A DNA stretch of 45,487 nucleotides from Acidiferrobacteraceae bacterium (GCA_002726415.1 PBSU01000048.1:1-45487), one strand, 5' to 3'; positions 22,057 through 31,966 are shown, counted from the first letter of the stretch. Notes: generated from the letters alone by a model not told the origin. Translations and numbers: made by a program.

Positions 22057-23016
22057 ATGTATCAGTACGAGGCTTACGAGGATCCGATCCAGCGCCCACG
22101 CTATACAGGGTTACCGACTTTTATGCGCGCCCCCTACCGGGAAGACTGGCAGGATTTGGATATCGGGCTTGTGGGGGTTCCTTTCGATGGCGGTGTTACC
22201 AATCGTCCCGGTGCCCGGCATGGCCCCCGGGAGATTCGAAACCAGTCCAGCCTGATGCGCCGGCGCAATCAGGCGAGTGGTATTGGCCCCCACGATATCT
22301 GTACAGTGGCTGATCTGGGTGATGCGTGGGTGCAGTCGCCTTTTCATCTTGAAAAAAGCTTAGATGAGATACAGGCATTTTTTGTCCGTGCCCATGAAGC
22401 CGGGGTAACGCCGGTTTCGGCTGGTGGAGATCACTCAATAACCTTGCCGATCCTTCGGGCGATTGCCACTGATGGGCCAGTTGGGCTGGTGCATTTCGAT
22501 GCCCATTGCGATACCGGAGATGACTACCTGGGTTCCAAGTTCCACCACGGGGCGCCGTTTCGGCGCGCCGTTGAGGAGGGACTGGTCGACCCCAAGCGTA
22601 CCATCCAGATCGGCATTCGGGGATCATTGAATGAGCTCGACCAGTGGCAATTCAGCCACGACTCGGGCATGCGTGTGATCTACATGGAGGAGTTTTACGA
22701 AATGGGCGTCAAGGCCGTTATCGCGGAGATTCACCGGGTGACTGGCAATGGCCGTTCCTATCTGACGTTCGATGTCGATGGATTAGACCCGGCCTATGCC
22801 TCGGGCACCGGCACGCCGGAAGTTGGCGGTTTTAGCACTGTGGAGGCGCAACTGATGATTCGCGGTTGCCGTGGGCTTGATCTGGTGGGCGGTGACGTGG
22901 TGGAGGTCGCGCCGCCATTTGATCCCAGCGGCAACACAGCACTGGCTGGCGCAACCATGATGTTCGAGATCTTGTGCGTAGTCGCTGACGCGGTTGCCCA
23001 GCGTACCCACCGTTAA
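22057..23016 (+). CDS. Agmatinase-family ureohydrolase (substrate unknown)
   Basis: Complete motifs GGDHSIT, HFDAHCDTGD, TFDVDGLDPAYASGTGTPE; strong RBS aggggagg. Confidence 0.93.
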   Translation: MYQYEAYEDPIQRPRYTGLPTFMRAPYREDWQDLDIGLVGVPFDGGVTNRPGARHGPREIRNQSSLMRRRNQASGIGPHDICTVADLGDAWVQSPFHLEKSLDEIQAFFVRAHEAGVTPVSAGGDHSITLPILRAIATDGPVGLVHFDAHCDTGDDYLGSKFHHGAPFRRAVEEGLVDPKRTIQIGIRGSLNELDQWQFSHDSGMRVIYMEEFYEMGVKAVIAEIHRVTGNGRSYLTFDVDGLDPAYASGTGTPEVGGFSTVEAQLMIRGCRGLDLVGGDVVEVAPPFDPSGNTALAGATMMFEILCVVADAVAQRTHR

Positions 23017-23129
23017 ATCATGACCCGCCGTCGTTAGGGATTGGACGGCATCACAGGCTGGGGTGACAATCAGATGCACTCGGGCAGTCAGATAACACCG
23101 ACCTTACCCCTCTTTTCAGAATATTTGAC

Positions 23130-23537
23130 CTACCCGGGTCGTTTATCAAATGCCGGAATCTCCGCAGGTATGTGGTGAAAATCCTGTTTATCACAAGTAA
23201 AGATCGCCACGGCGGGAGCAAAAATAGAAGGATCATCAAAAGTCCCAACCTTCATGACGATCGAGCCAGGTCTGTTTGGTGTTTCGGAGGCAACGCCGGT
23301 TCCACAGTTTTCGCAAAAGTACCGTGTGACGGGGCGTTCAAGATCAGAACGGCGAAACTGTTTCATCTCACCGTGTTCTAGGCGAAAGGCATCAAGCGGG
23401 AAGATCATCAATGCTGCCGGATTGCCCCCACTGATGTACTGACACTCCCGGCAGTGGCAGTGAAGCGATGCCTGAGGCTCCCCGTTGATTTCATACCGAA
23501 CTTGACCGCAGTAACAGCCCCCCTCTATTCTCATCAT
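23130..23537 (-). CDS. GFA / CENP-V-like zinc-binding protein
   Basis: GGCYCGQVRYEI...CHCRECQ...YFCENCGTG. Confidence 0.92.
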   Translation of the reverse strand: MMRIEGGCYCGQVRYEINGEPQASLHCHCRECQYISGGNPAALMIFPLDAFRLEHGEMKQFRRSDLERPVTRYFCENCGTGVASETPNRPGSIVMKVGTFDDPSIFAPAVAIFTCDKQDFHHIPAEIPAFDKRPG

Positions 23538-23710
23538 ACGCCTCCCGAAAAGACTCTATGCACAGTCTGTTAACATTAGCATGATTGCCCTGGACGCCGT
23601 CGGAGGTTAATTCCCGGGTTTGCTCATTCCGTTGGGCGCTCGCGCACCCACTTGGACCATGATGAGCCTCAAGATCCTGAGTACGGGTTCGACCGGTTGT
23701 AAGTCCTGTG

Positions 23711-23739
23711 CTTATTTACGCTCAGTAAAGGTAAATAAG
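23711..23739. repeat. 9-bp perfect inverted repeat in intergenic region
   Basis: CTTATTTAC-N11-GTAAATAAG. Confidence 0.8.
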
Positions 23740-23930
23740 GCCAGAGCCTGTTAATCGGGTTGGGTTCATCCGCTATCTGATCCCGGGCAGGGCAGCTGCC
23801 ATAACCGATCGCACCCCCTTCGGCGATCCTCTAGTTTTCGCCCTGGGTAATCTGGCGGGATTCACACTGCGACGTCTTTGTCATTTGTGCTTACACTTTG
23901 GCGGTCAACACAGTCTTAAGGGGAAAGACC

Positions 23931-25094
23931 ATGATATTCAGCGATATGGAAATGCAGCGCCGGGTTGAACGGTTGCAAGCGGCCATGAGAGAGCAGGAAT
24001 TAGATCTCGTCATTATTTCATCCTATCACGGTAATTTGTACTACGCTGGGTTCTGGATGATGCCTATGGGTCGGTTCAATTTCACCGTGGTACCGGCCCA
24101 GGGGCCAGTCGCGATCATTGCACCGATCATGGAGCGTGACCGTGTCCCCGCTTATAGCTGGATAAAAGACATGTGTTTCTACAGTGATGCGGGGACTTCA
24201 TTGTCCGGGTTGGTGCAGGCCAGCAGGGAATGGTTGGTTGAGCGTGACTGTGCGCTCGACAGGGTCGGCATTGAGATGGATGTCATGCCGGTCGGTGTGC
24301 TCGAGTCGCTCAAAGTCAGCCTTCCCCGGTCGAACTTCACAGATGTGTCGACCATGCTGATGGAGCACCGAGTGGTGAAATCAAAAGAGGAGATCGATCT
24401 GCTGCGCATCAATGGCCAGATTTCGGATGTAGGAACTGAGACGCTCATGGCTGCGGTGGGAGCGGGAAGAACCGAATTGGAGGTTTCAAATGAAGCCCTG
24501 GTTGCGATGGACCGGGCATTAGTAGAGCAGTTTCCCGACCTTGAGAGTTTTGGAACCGTCATTTCTATCGCATCCGGACCCAGAAGCGTTATCCCACACG
24601 GATTATCTACGGGCAAGAGGTTGGAGCACGGGGAGATTGCGACCTTCAACATACTGTCACAGGTAAATGGTTATTACGTTTCGCTGGAGCGGACTTTATC
24701 CATCGGACCAGTTCGGGAGGACGCCAGGAAACCTTTCGAAACTGTGGTCGAAGCTCATGCTCTTGGGATGGCGGCGGTGAAGCCCGGCGTAAGTTGTGGT
24801 GAAGTTGCCCGGGTCTGCATCGAGGTTCTTGAGCGGGAGGGATATGATCAGCATCAACTGCATGGGCCTGGGCATTCCTGCGGCATCATGGGTCCATTCT
24901 GGGGCCGGGAGGAGAAGGGTGAAATCAGGGCTTATAACGACAGCATCCTTGAACCTGGCATGGTGGTGACTATTGAACCCGCTATCTACCTTCCCGGAGT
25001 AGGAGGTTTTCGACACTGTGACGTACTTGCCATCACCGCAGACGGTTATGAATTATTAACGCATTACGACCGGGGCCTGCTGGAGGTTCACTGA
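23931..25094 (+). CDS. Creatinase-like (M24, non-metal type) hydrolase
   Basis: FNILSQVNGYYVSLERTL, GPGHSCGIMGPFWGREEKGEIR, MVVTIEPAIYLPGVGGFRHCDV closely resemble creatinase motifs; M24 metal Asp ligands replaced. Confidence 0.85.
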   Translation: MIFSDMEMQRRVERLQAAMREQELDLVIISSYHGNLYYAGFWMMPMGRFNFTVVPAQGPVAIIAPIMERDRVPAYSWIKDMCFYSDAGTSLSGLVQASREWLVERDCALDRVGIEMDVMPVGVLESLKVSLPRSNFTDVSTMLMEHRVVKSKEEIDLLRINGQISDVGTETLMAAVGAGRTELEVSNEALVAMDRALVEQFPDLESFGTVISIASGPRSVIPHGLSTGKRLEHGEIATFNILSQVNGYYVSLERTLSIGPVREDARKPFETVVEAHALGMAAVKPGVSCGEVARVCIEVLEREGYDQHQLHGPGHSCGIMGPFWGREEKGEIRAYNDSILEPGMVVTIEPAIYLPGVGGFRHCDVLAITADGYELLTHYDRGLLEVH

Positions 25095-25152
25095 GTCGCC
25101 GGGTTTCTGGTCGGCACTAACCCGTTTCTTTCAGTAAGTACAGGAGAAGAAT

Positions 25153-25536
25153 ATGTTCGTTCGAAGGTTATCTGATGTGGTGGGTACGGAGCGCGACGTC
25201 GACTGGGGTAGCGGGCAAAGCCGACGGTTGCTGATCGAAAAGGACAACATGGGTTTTGCCTTTCTGGATACGATTGTCAATGCCGGTACCGATGTTCTGC
25301 TGCAATATCGGCATCACCTGGAGTCTGTCTACTGCATTGAGGGCAAAGGGGAGATCATTGACCAGGCCAAAGAAGAAAGTCACACAATAGAACCCGGTAC
25401 TCTCTACGTTCTGGACAATCACGACCTGCATCGTCTGCGCGCACGTACAGACCTGCGCCTTATCTGCGTGTTTAACCCGCCGATCCAAGGTAATGAACGC
25501 CACGATATAACGAGTGACGGTGGCTCAGCCTATTAG
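25153..25536 (+). CDS. EctC-like cupin (L-ectoine synthase family), orphan
   Basis: MFVRRLSDV...HHLESVYCIEGKGEI...LYVLDNHDLHRLRA...CVFNPPIQGNERHD. Confidence 0.88.
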   Translation: MFVRRLSDVVGTERDVDWGSGQSRRLLIEKDNMGFAFLDTIVNAGTDVLLQYRHHLESVYCIEGKGEIIDQAKEESHTIEPGTLYVLDNHDLHRLRARTDLRLICVFNPPIQGNERHDITSDGGSAY

Positions 25537-25566
25537 CCTCGCGAAAGAGCTGGAGATTTCTGTAAT

Positions 25567-25782
25567 ATGGCTGATTCTCGTCTAATGTGTGTTGACATCG
25601 GTGTGGGCGCATCGGCAGAACGTGGCTCCGAATTCGGGCAAACTGCTTGGGTGTGGGTATGTGCGTTTGCACTGATAGCGGTAGCCGTGATTACCCGGAA
25701 ACGTTCTGCTCATTTGCGAATTCCCGCACTGTTGAGCGCACAGGCCGCGTTTTTAGCCATATTTTGCCTACGCGGTAATTGA
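25567..25782 (+). CDS. Possible small membrane protein (71 aa)
   Basis: ORF 30 bp after the ectC-like gene; hydrophobic segment WVWVCAFALIAVAVI; GGAG upstream. Confidence 0.3.
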   Translation: MADSRLMCVDIGVGASAERGSEFGQTAWVWVCAFALIAVAVITRKRSAHLRIPALLSAQAAFLAIFCLRGN

Positions 25783-25808
25783 TGTGTACGTAAGTCTAAA
25801 TCTATAAT
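25779..25808 (+). promoter_or_regulatory. Candidate sigma70 promoter for acyl-CoA dehydrogenase gene
   Basis: TTGATG-N18-TATAAT. Confidence 0.45.
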
Positions 25809-25878
25809 TTATCCAACCCCGACAAGTTGCGTGTCGGCTTCTGGTGTTTTTATCAACCAAACCTTCGAGGAAGCTTCG

Positions 25879-27672
25879 ATGTCAGATTACACCGCTCCAC
25901 TGGCCGACCTGCGCTTTGCACTGAAGCAGGCTGGTATGGATGACCTCGCCTCATGGCCGGGTTTTGAGGATGCAAGCCAGGACCTGGTCGATGCTGTGCT
26001 GGAGGAAGCGTCCAAGTTTGCCACCCAGGTTTTAGCGCCCATCAATCGGGAGGGTGATCAGGCCGGTCCTATAGTCCGCGATGGTGAGGTCACAACAGCT
26101 GCCGGGTGGAAAGAAGCCTATGACCGGTTTACTGAAGGGGGTTGGACGGGTCTGGTGTTGGATCCGAAATACGGGGGCCAGGGATTACCGCAGACTCTGG
26201 CGTGCGCAGTCCAGGAGATGTGGGATGCGGCCAATATGGCATTTGGGTTGTGCCCCATGCTCTCCCAGACCGCCGCAGAAGCAATATCACTGAGGGGCAG
26301 CGAGTCGCAAAAGGCGCTATTTCTGCCAAACCTGATTTCAGGGAAGTGGACCGGAACCATGAATCTGACCGAACCCCAAGCCGGTTCAGATCTTGCTGCC
26401 GTACGCACCCGTGCTGTTGCGACAGAAGAAGGACACTACCGGCTGAGCGGACAGAAGATTTTTATTACCTACGGGGAACATGATCTTGCTGAGAACATCA
26501 TTCATCTGGTGTTGGCGCGAACCCCCGATGCACCTGCAGGTATCAAGGGTATATCGTTATTTATCGTGCCTAAATTTATTCCGGATGAAAAGGGTAATCC
26601 AGGTGAACGCAATGACGTGCGCTGCGTCTCTTTGGAGCACAAGCTGGGCATTCACGGCAGTCCGACGGCGGTATTGTCCTACGGCGACAACGGTGGGGCA
26701 GTGGGCTATCTCGTTGGCGAAGAAAATCGAGGCCTGGAATACATGTTCATCATGATGAACCGGGCCCGCCATGCTGTGGGCATCGAGAGCTACGCCATTG
26801 CGGAACGGGCGTATCAAAGGGCGTTGCAGTTTTCCCGCGAGCGGGTCCAGGGCCGTGTGGTTGGCGATATCAGCGGAGAGCGTGCCGCGATCGCGCATCA
26901 CCCGGATGTTCAGCGCATGTTGCTCAGCATGAGAAGTCGCATTGAGGCGATGCGTGCGCTGTCGTTGTATACCGCGGCCGCGGCTGACCGGGCAAGTCAT
27001 CACCCCGATGTGACAGAGCGCGAGCGGGGACAACGACAGGTAGAAGTGCTGATCCCCGTCGTAAAAGGCTGGAACTCAGAGGTGGGTAACGAGATTACCG
27101 GCCTTGCACTGCAGGTGCACGGTGGTATGGGTTACATCGAGGAGACCGGGGCAGCCCAGCATTATCGAGATGCACGCATTACCACGATCTATGAGGGTAC
27201 GACCGGAATCCAGGCAGCTGATCTGGTGGGACGCAAATTGCTTCGTGATGGCGGACAGATGGTGCAGGAATTAATCGGAACCATGGGTCAAGAACTGGAG
27301 TCGATAACAGCTAACGCCAACGGTGCTGTGAAAGAGGTGAGTGTGTCTGCGACGGCTTTGGTAGAAAGTCTGGCACGTACCACGGCAACCCTGCTGGATT
27401 GCGCAACGCGGAGCCCTCGCGCGCCTTATTTAAATTCATTCAGTTATCTGATGCTCTGGGGTGTGGCAGCAGGGGGCTGGCAAATGGCAAGGGCGGCTGC
27501 CGCAGCGCAGCGCGCGCTTGACACGGGCGAGGGCGATGAGGCGTTTTCCCGCGCCAAGTTGCTCAGTTGTCTGTATTACGCCAGACAGGTATTGCCGCAC
27601 GGTGAGGCTTATGCCCAGGCGGTGGGAGCACAGGGCCTGCCAGAACAGGATCTGGCTGAACTGGTTTCATAG
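25879..27672 (+). CDS. Acyl-CoA dehydrogenase, long form with C-terminal extension (possibly DmdC-like)
   Basis: TMNLTEPQAGSDLAAVRTRA...QVHGGMGYIEETGAAQHYRDARITTIYEGTTGIQA; about 598 aa. Confidence 0.92.
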   Translation: MSDYTAPLADLRFALKQAGMDDLASWPGFEDASQDLVDAVLEEASKFATQVLAPINREGDQAGPIVRDGEVTTAAGWKEAYDRFTEGGWTGLVLDPKYGGQGLPQTLACAVQEMWDAANMAFGLCPMLSQTAAEAISLRGSESQKALFLPNLISGKWTGTMNLTEPQAGSDLAAVRTRAVATEEGHYRLSGQKIFITYGEHDLAENIIHLVLARTPDAPAGIKGISLFIVPKFIPDEKGNPGERNDVRCVSLEHKLGIHGSPTAVLSYGDNGGAVGYLVGEENRGLEYMFIMMNRARHAVGIESYAIAERAYQRALQFSRERVQGRVVGDISGERAAIAHHPDVQRMLLSMRSRIEAMRALSLYTAAAADRASHHPDVTERERGQRQVEVLIPVVKGWNSEVGNEITGLALQVHGGMGYIEETGAAQHYRDARITTIYEGTTGIQAADLVGRKLLRDGGQMVQELIGTMGQELESITANANGAVKEVSVSATALVESLARTTATLLDCATRSPRAPYLNSFSYLMLWGVAAGGWQMARAAAAAQRALDTGEGDEAFSRAKLLSCLYYARQVLPHGEAYAQAVGAQGLPEQDLAELVS

Positions 27673-28011
27673 TCAGGCAAGCTTCAGACCATTGGCCACC
27701 GCTCGTTCGGGTTGCGCCAGTATCACTGAGCCGTCTTCGCAGGGGAACCCGGTGACCAGGCATTGTGAGCGGATCGGTCCGATCTGTTTCTCCGGAAAAT
27801 TGACCACCCCGATCACCTGCATGCCTACCAGGCTTTCGGGTGAGTAGAGGTCAGTGATTTGAGCGCTGGACTTACGGATCCCGATATCGGGCCCGAAGTC
27901 TACGTGTAATATGTAGGCTGGCTTACGAGCCTCTTTGAAGATATCTGCCGAGATGATGGTACCGGCACGAAGTTCGACGCGTTCAAAATCGGCCCAACTA
28001 ATTGAGTCCAT
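27673..28011 (-). CDS. CsaA-like tRNA-binding domain protein
   Basis: [12 protein letters not shown]...[34 protein letters not shown]. Confidence 0.93.
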   Translation of the reverse strand: MDSISWADFERVELRAGTIISADIFKEARKPAYILHVDFGPDIGIRKSSAQITDLYSPESLVGMQVIGVVNFPEKQIGPIRSQCLVTGFPCEDGSVILAQPERAVANGLKLA

Positions 28012-28039
28012 GTGAGCTCCTTGATTCTTGGTAAGTGAG

Positions 28040-29104
28040 TCAGTTAGAGCGCTGGGATAACCCAAGCGTAGCGCGCAGTTGATCCAGGTCTGGATCAAGC
28101 GAGGTCCATTGGTGTTGCGGGATGACCTCGTCCAGCCACTCGCCTAACGGCGTAAGCAGCGGATCATTCAGGTGCTGCTGCAACAGGGCGATCACCCTGG
28201 GGATATGTTCAAGGTAAACCGGTTTGTCATCGCGTAGCGCGAGCCGACTGAAGATGCCGGCGACTTTGCAGTGACGCTGAGCTCCCAGAGACCGGTACCA
28301 GGCGTTGAAGTTATCTACATCCAGTAGCGGCATGGCGGAAAGGTATTGCTGGTGCAACTGCTCGACCAGGGAGGGCGGCAGATCACGACGGGCATCCTCT
28401 AGCAGGGAAAGCACGTCATAGGCGATCGGGCCGATCAGGGCATCCTGAAAATCCAGCAGGCCGATCTGTTGAATCGGGGTATTGCCCTGGATTCGCATCA
28501 GATTGTCGACATGGAAGTCGCGCAGCACCAGGGTAGTCGCTGGCGGGGGAAGATGGCGCAAGGCATTCTCCCAGATCTCCTGGTAACAGGTTCGCGCGGT
28601 GGGATCGACCGGGTTGCCAGTGATCAGGGGTACAAACCAGTCGGGAAGCAATAGCGCCTCAGCCATCAGTGTGGCCAGATCATACGATGGCAGCGCGATG
28701 GTGCTGGCCTGGGGGTTCTGATGAATCTGTACCAGTAGATCAACTGCGGGACTATAAAGGTGGGTCGCATCTTCACCCGTATTGAGCAAAGCGGTGAATG
28801 TGTCATTACCAAAATCCTCGACCAGCGCAAAGCCGTTAACGGTATCGGTGTGTCCTATCTTTGGTGCTCGCAGGCCCAGCCCGGTGAGATGTCTGGCGAC
28901 ACGCAAGTAAGCCTCGATGTTTTCACTTTCTGGCGGTGCATCCATCAAAAGCCAGTGTTTGCCTGAGCCAGTCAGCCTGAAATAGCGGCGAAAAGAAGCA
29001 TCCGGGCGCAATGGGTCCAGGTCCGCGTCGGCAAAGCCGGCCTGCGAAAGGAACTCGCGGCGCAACGCCTCTCGGTGGAAGAGCGGGTCAGTCAAGCAGG
29101 ACAC
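28040..29104 (-). CDS. APH-family sugar kinase, AmgK-like (cell-wall sugar kinase)
   Basis: [10 protein letters not shown]...LLMDAPP...[12 protein letters not shown]...[25 protein letters not shown]. Confidence 0.85.
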   Translation of the reverse strand: MSCLTDPLFHREALRREFLSQAGFADADLDPLRPDASFRRYFRLTGSGKHWLLMDAPPESENIEAYLRVARHLTGLGLRAPKIGHTDTVNGFALVEDFGNDTFTALLNTGEDATHLYSPAVDLLVQIHQNPQASTIALPSYDLATLMAEALLLPDWFVPLITGNPVDPTARTCYQEIWENALRHLPPPATTLVLRDFHVDNLMRIQGNTPIQQIGLLDFQDALIGPIAYDVLSLLEDARRDLPPSLVEQLHQQYLSAMPLLDVDNFNAWYRSLGAQRHCKVAGIFSRLALRDDKPVYLEHIPRVIALLQQHLNDPLLTPLGEWLDEVIPQHQWTSLDPDLDQLRATLGLSQRSN

Positions 29105-29134
29105 TCCAGGCCTGTTCTGGCGGTATGCACAGCC

Positions 29135-30676
29135 TTAGAAGATACCATGCAGGCACCACCGGCCGCTGTCGAGATCACGGAATACCCAGACTTTCAGAGC
29201 GCCGGTTGCGGCCTGGTAGTAATCGCGGCGTACCGGTTGGTTATCCCACCAGCCACTGCAAATGCGCTCACGCTGGCGCTCCAGCTGCAACTGCTGACCA
29301 CCCAGGTTCAGCAGATACCGGCGTACCTGGACAGGGCGGGGTTTTTGAAGCAGCCACAATGGGCGTTGCGCAGTGTGCGGTATAGGCCCTGATTCTCCCG
29401 GAACACAGCAGACCCAGGCTTGCTCGGGTCGGTGATCTGCCTGTATGCGAATGCCCTGTACCGCTTTGAGGCCGAGCCGGTTCTGCAGGCACTCGACCAG
29501 CACGTTACCGTCATTGGCATCGTCAGGGGTTGCTGAAAAAAGATCCTCACTGGAGGATGTTTCTGGGGCAAAGCGGTGCACCTGTAGCGCAAGGTTGGTA
29601 ATCGGCGCATCGGTTTGCCGATTCTCAAATGCCAGTTGCGAAAGACGTAACAGGTGGCAGGCCTCTCGATGGGGCTTGGCCAGTTGCACTGGGATGTTCT
29701 GTGCCGGGCCACGTTCGCTGCCCAGTTGCCACTGTAACTGTTCAGCCAGGATACGATGCTGGTGCAGATAGGTCTGTAGCTGTTCCAGTAGATGCACCAT
29801 GAAAGGCCGTAACCGTGCTGTATCAGTGCCCTCTCCATCCAGTACAGTGCGCTGTATAAATGCGGGTGGGGGCATAAAAATGGCCCAGGGATCCGGGGCT
29901 TGTCCCAGCAGTCGGTCCAGCCGGGTTAACAATTTTGGCCCCAGGCGTCGTGCCAGGCCATCCCGCGGCAGACGCAACAGATCTCCTATAGTACGGATAC
30001 CAAGTTGTACCAGTAAGCGGTGCGGCTTCGATTCCGTTATCAGCGCCTGGGCTGGCAGGTCGTGCATTGCGGCACGGATTTTGTCTTTGGTGGTGACACA
30101 CAACATCTTCCCTGCGCGCGCAGATAGGATTGCACTGGCGGGTGTTGGCGTCAGGCTGACACAGGCTGCCAGTGTCATGTGGGTGATCCAACAGCGGACC
30201 TGTTCTGCCAGTGAGGATATTCCACCGTAAAGTCGCACACTGGCGGCGATATCCAACAACAGGCCGTCTTCGAGTACTGCAACAGCGGGGGTCCAACGCC
30301 TTGCGGCTACCGCGAGACGTTCCAGATATACGCTTTCTGCTGCTCTATCCTGGACTACAACTTGCAAGGCGGGATTCAGGGTGTGGGCTGCAGCCAGCGA
30401 CATGCCCGCATATATACCGTTTTGTTTTGCCTGTGGGTTTGGCGTTACAACCTGTTGTGCCTGAGCCTGTTGTGTATAGACGGCAGTAGGTTGTTCATCG
30501 TAATAACCCAGAGATTCCAGCGGCAGATAGGGCAGGTGTATGGCAAGCCACAGGTTATCAGGCCGCGCTGATGGGTTAGTGGTGAGCGGCACTGGCGATG
30601 AGTCTGGCGCCGGGGATGGTTTACAGTGAGAGCCTTGCTGGAGGCGGGCAGATTTTTGCCGGTGTGCTTGCGTCAC
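29135..30676 (-). CDS. imuB: ImuB, catalytically degenerate Y-family polymerase homologue
   Basis: LWLAIHLPYLPLESL (catalytic Asp absent), LRLYGGISSL-type region, HhH-like GIRTIGDLLRLPRDGLARRLGPKLL; 4-nt overlap with imuA. Confidence 0.9.
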   Translation of the reverse strand: MTQAHRQKSARLQQGSHCKPSPAPDSSPVPLTTNPSARPDNLWLAIHLPYLPLESLGYYDEQPTAVYTQQAQAQQVVTPNPQAKQNGIYAGMSLAAAHTLNPALQVVVQDRAAESVYLERLAVAARRWTPAVAVLEDGLLLDIAASVRLYGGISSLAEQVRCWITHMTLAACVSLTPTPASAILSARAGKMLCVTTKDKIRAAMHDLPAQALITESKPHRLLVQLGIRTIGDLLRLPRDGLARRLGPKLLTRLDRLLGQAPDPWAIFMPPPAFIQRTVLDGEGTDTARLRPFMVHLLEQLQTYLHQHRILAEQLQWQLGSERGPAQNIPVQLAKPHREACHLLRLSQLAFENRQTDAPITNLALQVHRFAPETSSSEDLFSATPDDANDGNVLVECLQNRLGLKAVQGIRIQADHRPEQAWVCCVPGESGPIPHTAQRPLWLLQKPRPVQVRRYLLNLGGQQLQLERQRERICSGWWDNQPVRRDYYQAATGALKVWVFRDLDSGRWCLHGIF

Positions 30677-31317
30677 GAGTCTGACCCAGTGATTGCGTCA
30701 GAGTCAGCCGGGCGCTGTATCGTTAGTCCCTGGTACAACGGCCCACCCCGACACTTGATCAGATCGATTTCCAGACCACAGGCAGTACTTCGGCAGTACA
30801 GCCTCAACGCTGCCATGCTGTGGGAGTCTGCAGCGGTATGATTCTGAAAGCAGATGCCCAGTGTGCCACCATGCTCAGCGGCAAGCTGCAGCCGCCGCGT
30901 GGCAGTGCGGTGTAGAGCATTCGGCCAGCACAGTACAGCACTGCAGGCACGCGAGCGCAGTGATTGTTCTGTTGACCACAGGGTATCGCCCCGGTCAGTG
31001 GGGCGCACCAGTAGTATTTTCGATAGGTCCAGACCGCCCTGACTTAGCCCGAGCGGGTAAGGAAGAGTTGGTGGGGTAACCCAGGCCTGCCAGGAGCGTT
31101 GGGGTGCCAGTGCTGCCAGTGCTGGCAGTACCAGCCACAGCGGGCTGTATGTTACATCTTTCACCAGAATTTCTGTCAGTGCACCCAGCGGCCAGCCGCC
31201 ATTAGGCAGGTGATGATCAAGGATGGCAAAACCGGTTGTGAGGGCAAGCCCCGGTGCGGATATTTTTTTTTGACCGCGCCAGATATCCTGCCGCTGCAGG
31301 CAGGATTCCAGGCTCAC
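30673..31317 (-). CDS. imuA: ImuA (RecA/SulA-like) SOS mutagenesis protein
   Basis: [25 protein letters not shown]; 4-nt overlaps with lexA and imuB. Confidence 0.88.
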   Translation of the reverse strand: MSLESCLQRQDIWRGQKKISAPGLALTTGFAILDHHLPNGGWPLGALTEILVKDVTYSPLWLVLPALAALAPQRSWQAWVTPPTLPYPLGLSQGGLDLSKILLVRPTDRGDTLWSTEQSLRSRACSAVLCWPNALHRTATRRLQLAAEHGGTLGICFQNHTAADSHSMAALRLYCRSTACGLEIDLIKCRGGPLYQGLTIQRPADSDAITGSDS

Positions 31318-31922
31318 AACAGCGGGTCGTTGCGTATCACACCCACGCCGATGCCTTCGATCACCAGGGACTGCTGGCGCAGGTCAATCCGCACAGGCTC
31401 GAAGTCGGGATTTTTCGGCAGCAGAGTGATGACGTTGCCACGACGACGGAACTGCTTGACGGTAACTTCATCTTCTAGCCGGGCGACTACGATTTGGCCA
31501 TTAGTGGCCTCGCAGGTGCGGTGCACGGCCAGCAGGTCACGGTTGAGAATGCCGGCGTCGCGCATGCTGGTGCCACGCACCCGCAGCAGATAGTGAGCGC
31601 GGGGGCTGAACAGTCTGGGTGGCAGGGGGTAGTGGTCTTCGATATGTTCGGCAGCCAGGATTGGACTGCCGGCAGCCACTTCACCAATAACAGGCACACC
31701 GGACGGCGCCAGCAGCCGGATACCGCGTGATGCGCCTGATTGCAGCTCGATGGCACCCTTGCGGGCCAGTGCCCGCAGGTGCTCCTCAGCCGCATTGGCC
31801 GAACGAAACCCCAACTGCCTGGCGATCTCGGCACGAGTGGGGGGCATACCGGTGGTATCGACAAATGCCCGTATGCACTCAAGCACCTGAAGTTGCCGTG
31901 CCGTGAGGGGTCGATTCATCAC
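31314..31922 (-). CDS. lexA: LexA repressor
   Basis: [15 protein letters not shown]...[23 protein letters not shown]; Ala-Gly cleavage site EVAAGSP; Ser GTSM; Lys VKQF. Confidence 0.96.
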   Translation of the reverse strand: MMNRPLTARQLQVLECIRAFVDTTGMPPTRAEIARQLGFRSANAAEEHLRALARKGAIELQSGASRGIRLLAPSGVPVIGEVAAGSPILAAEHIEDHYPLPPRLFSPRAHYLLRVRGTSMRDAGILNRDLLAVHRTCEATNGQIVVARLEDEVTVKQFRRRGNVITLLPKNPDFEPVRIDLRQQSLVIEGIGVGVIRNDPLL

Positions 31923-31966
31923 AGTGCCCCGGGGTCGGTCAGTTCTGGCAGGGTTTCTTTCATATA

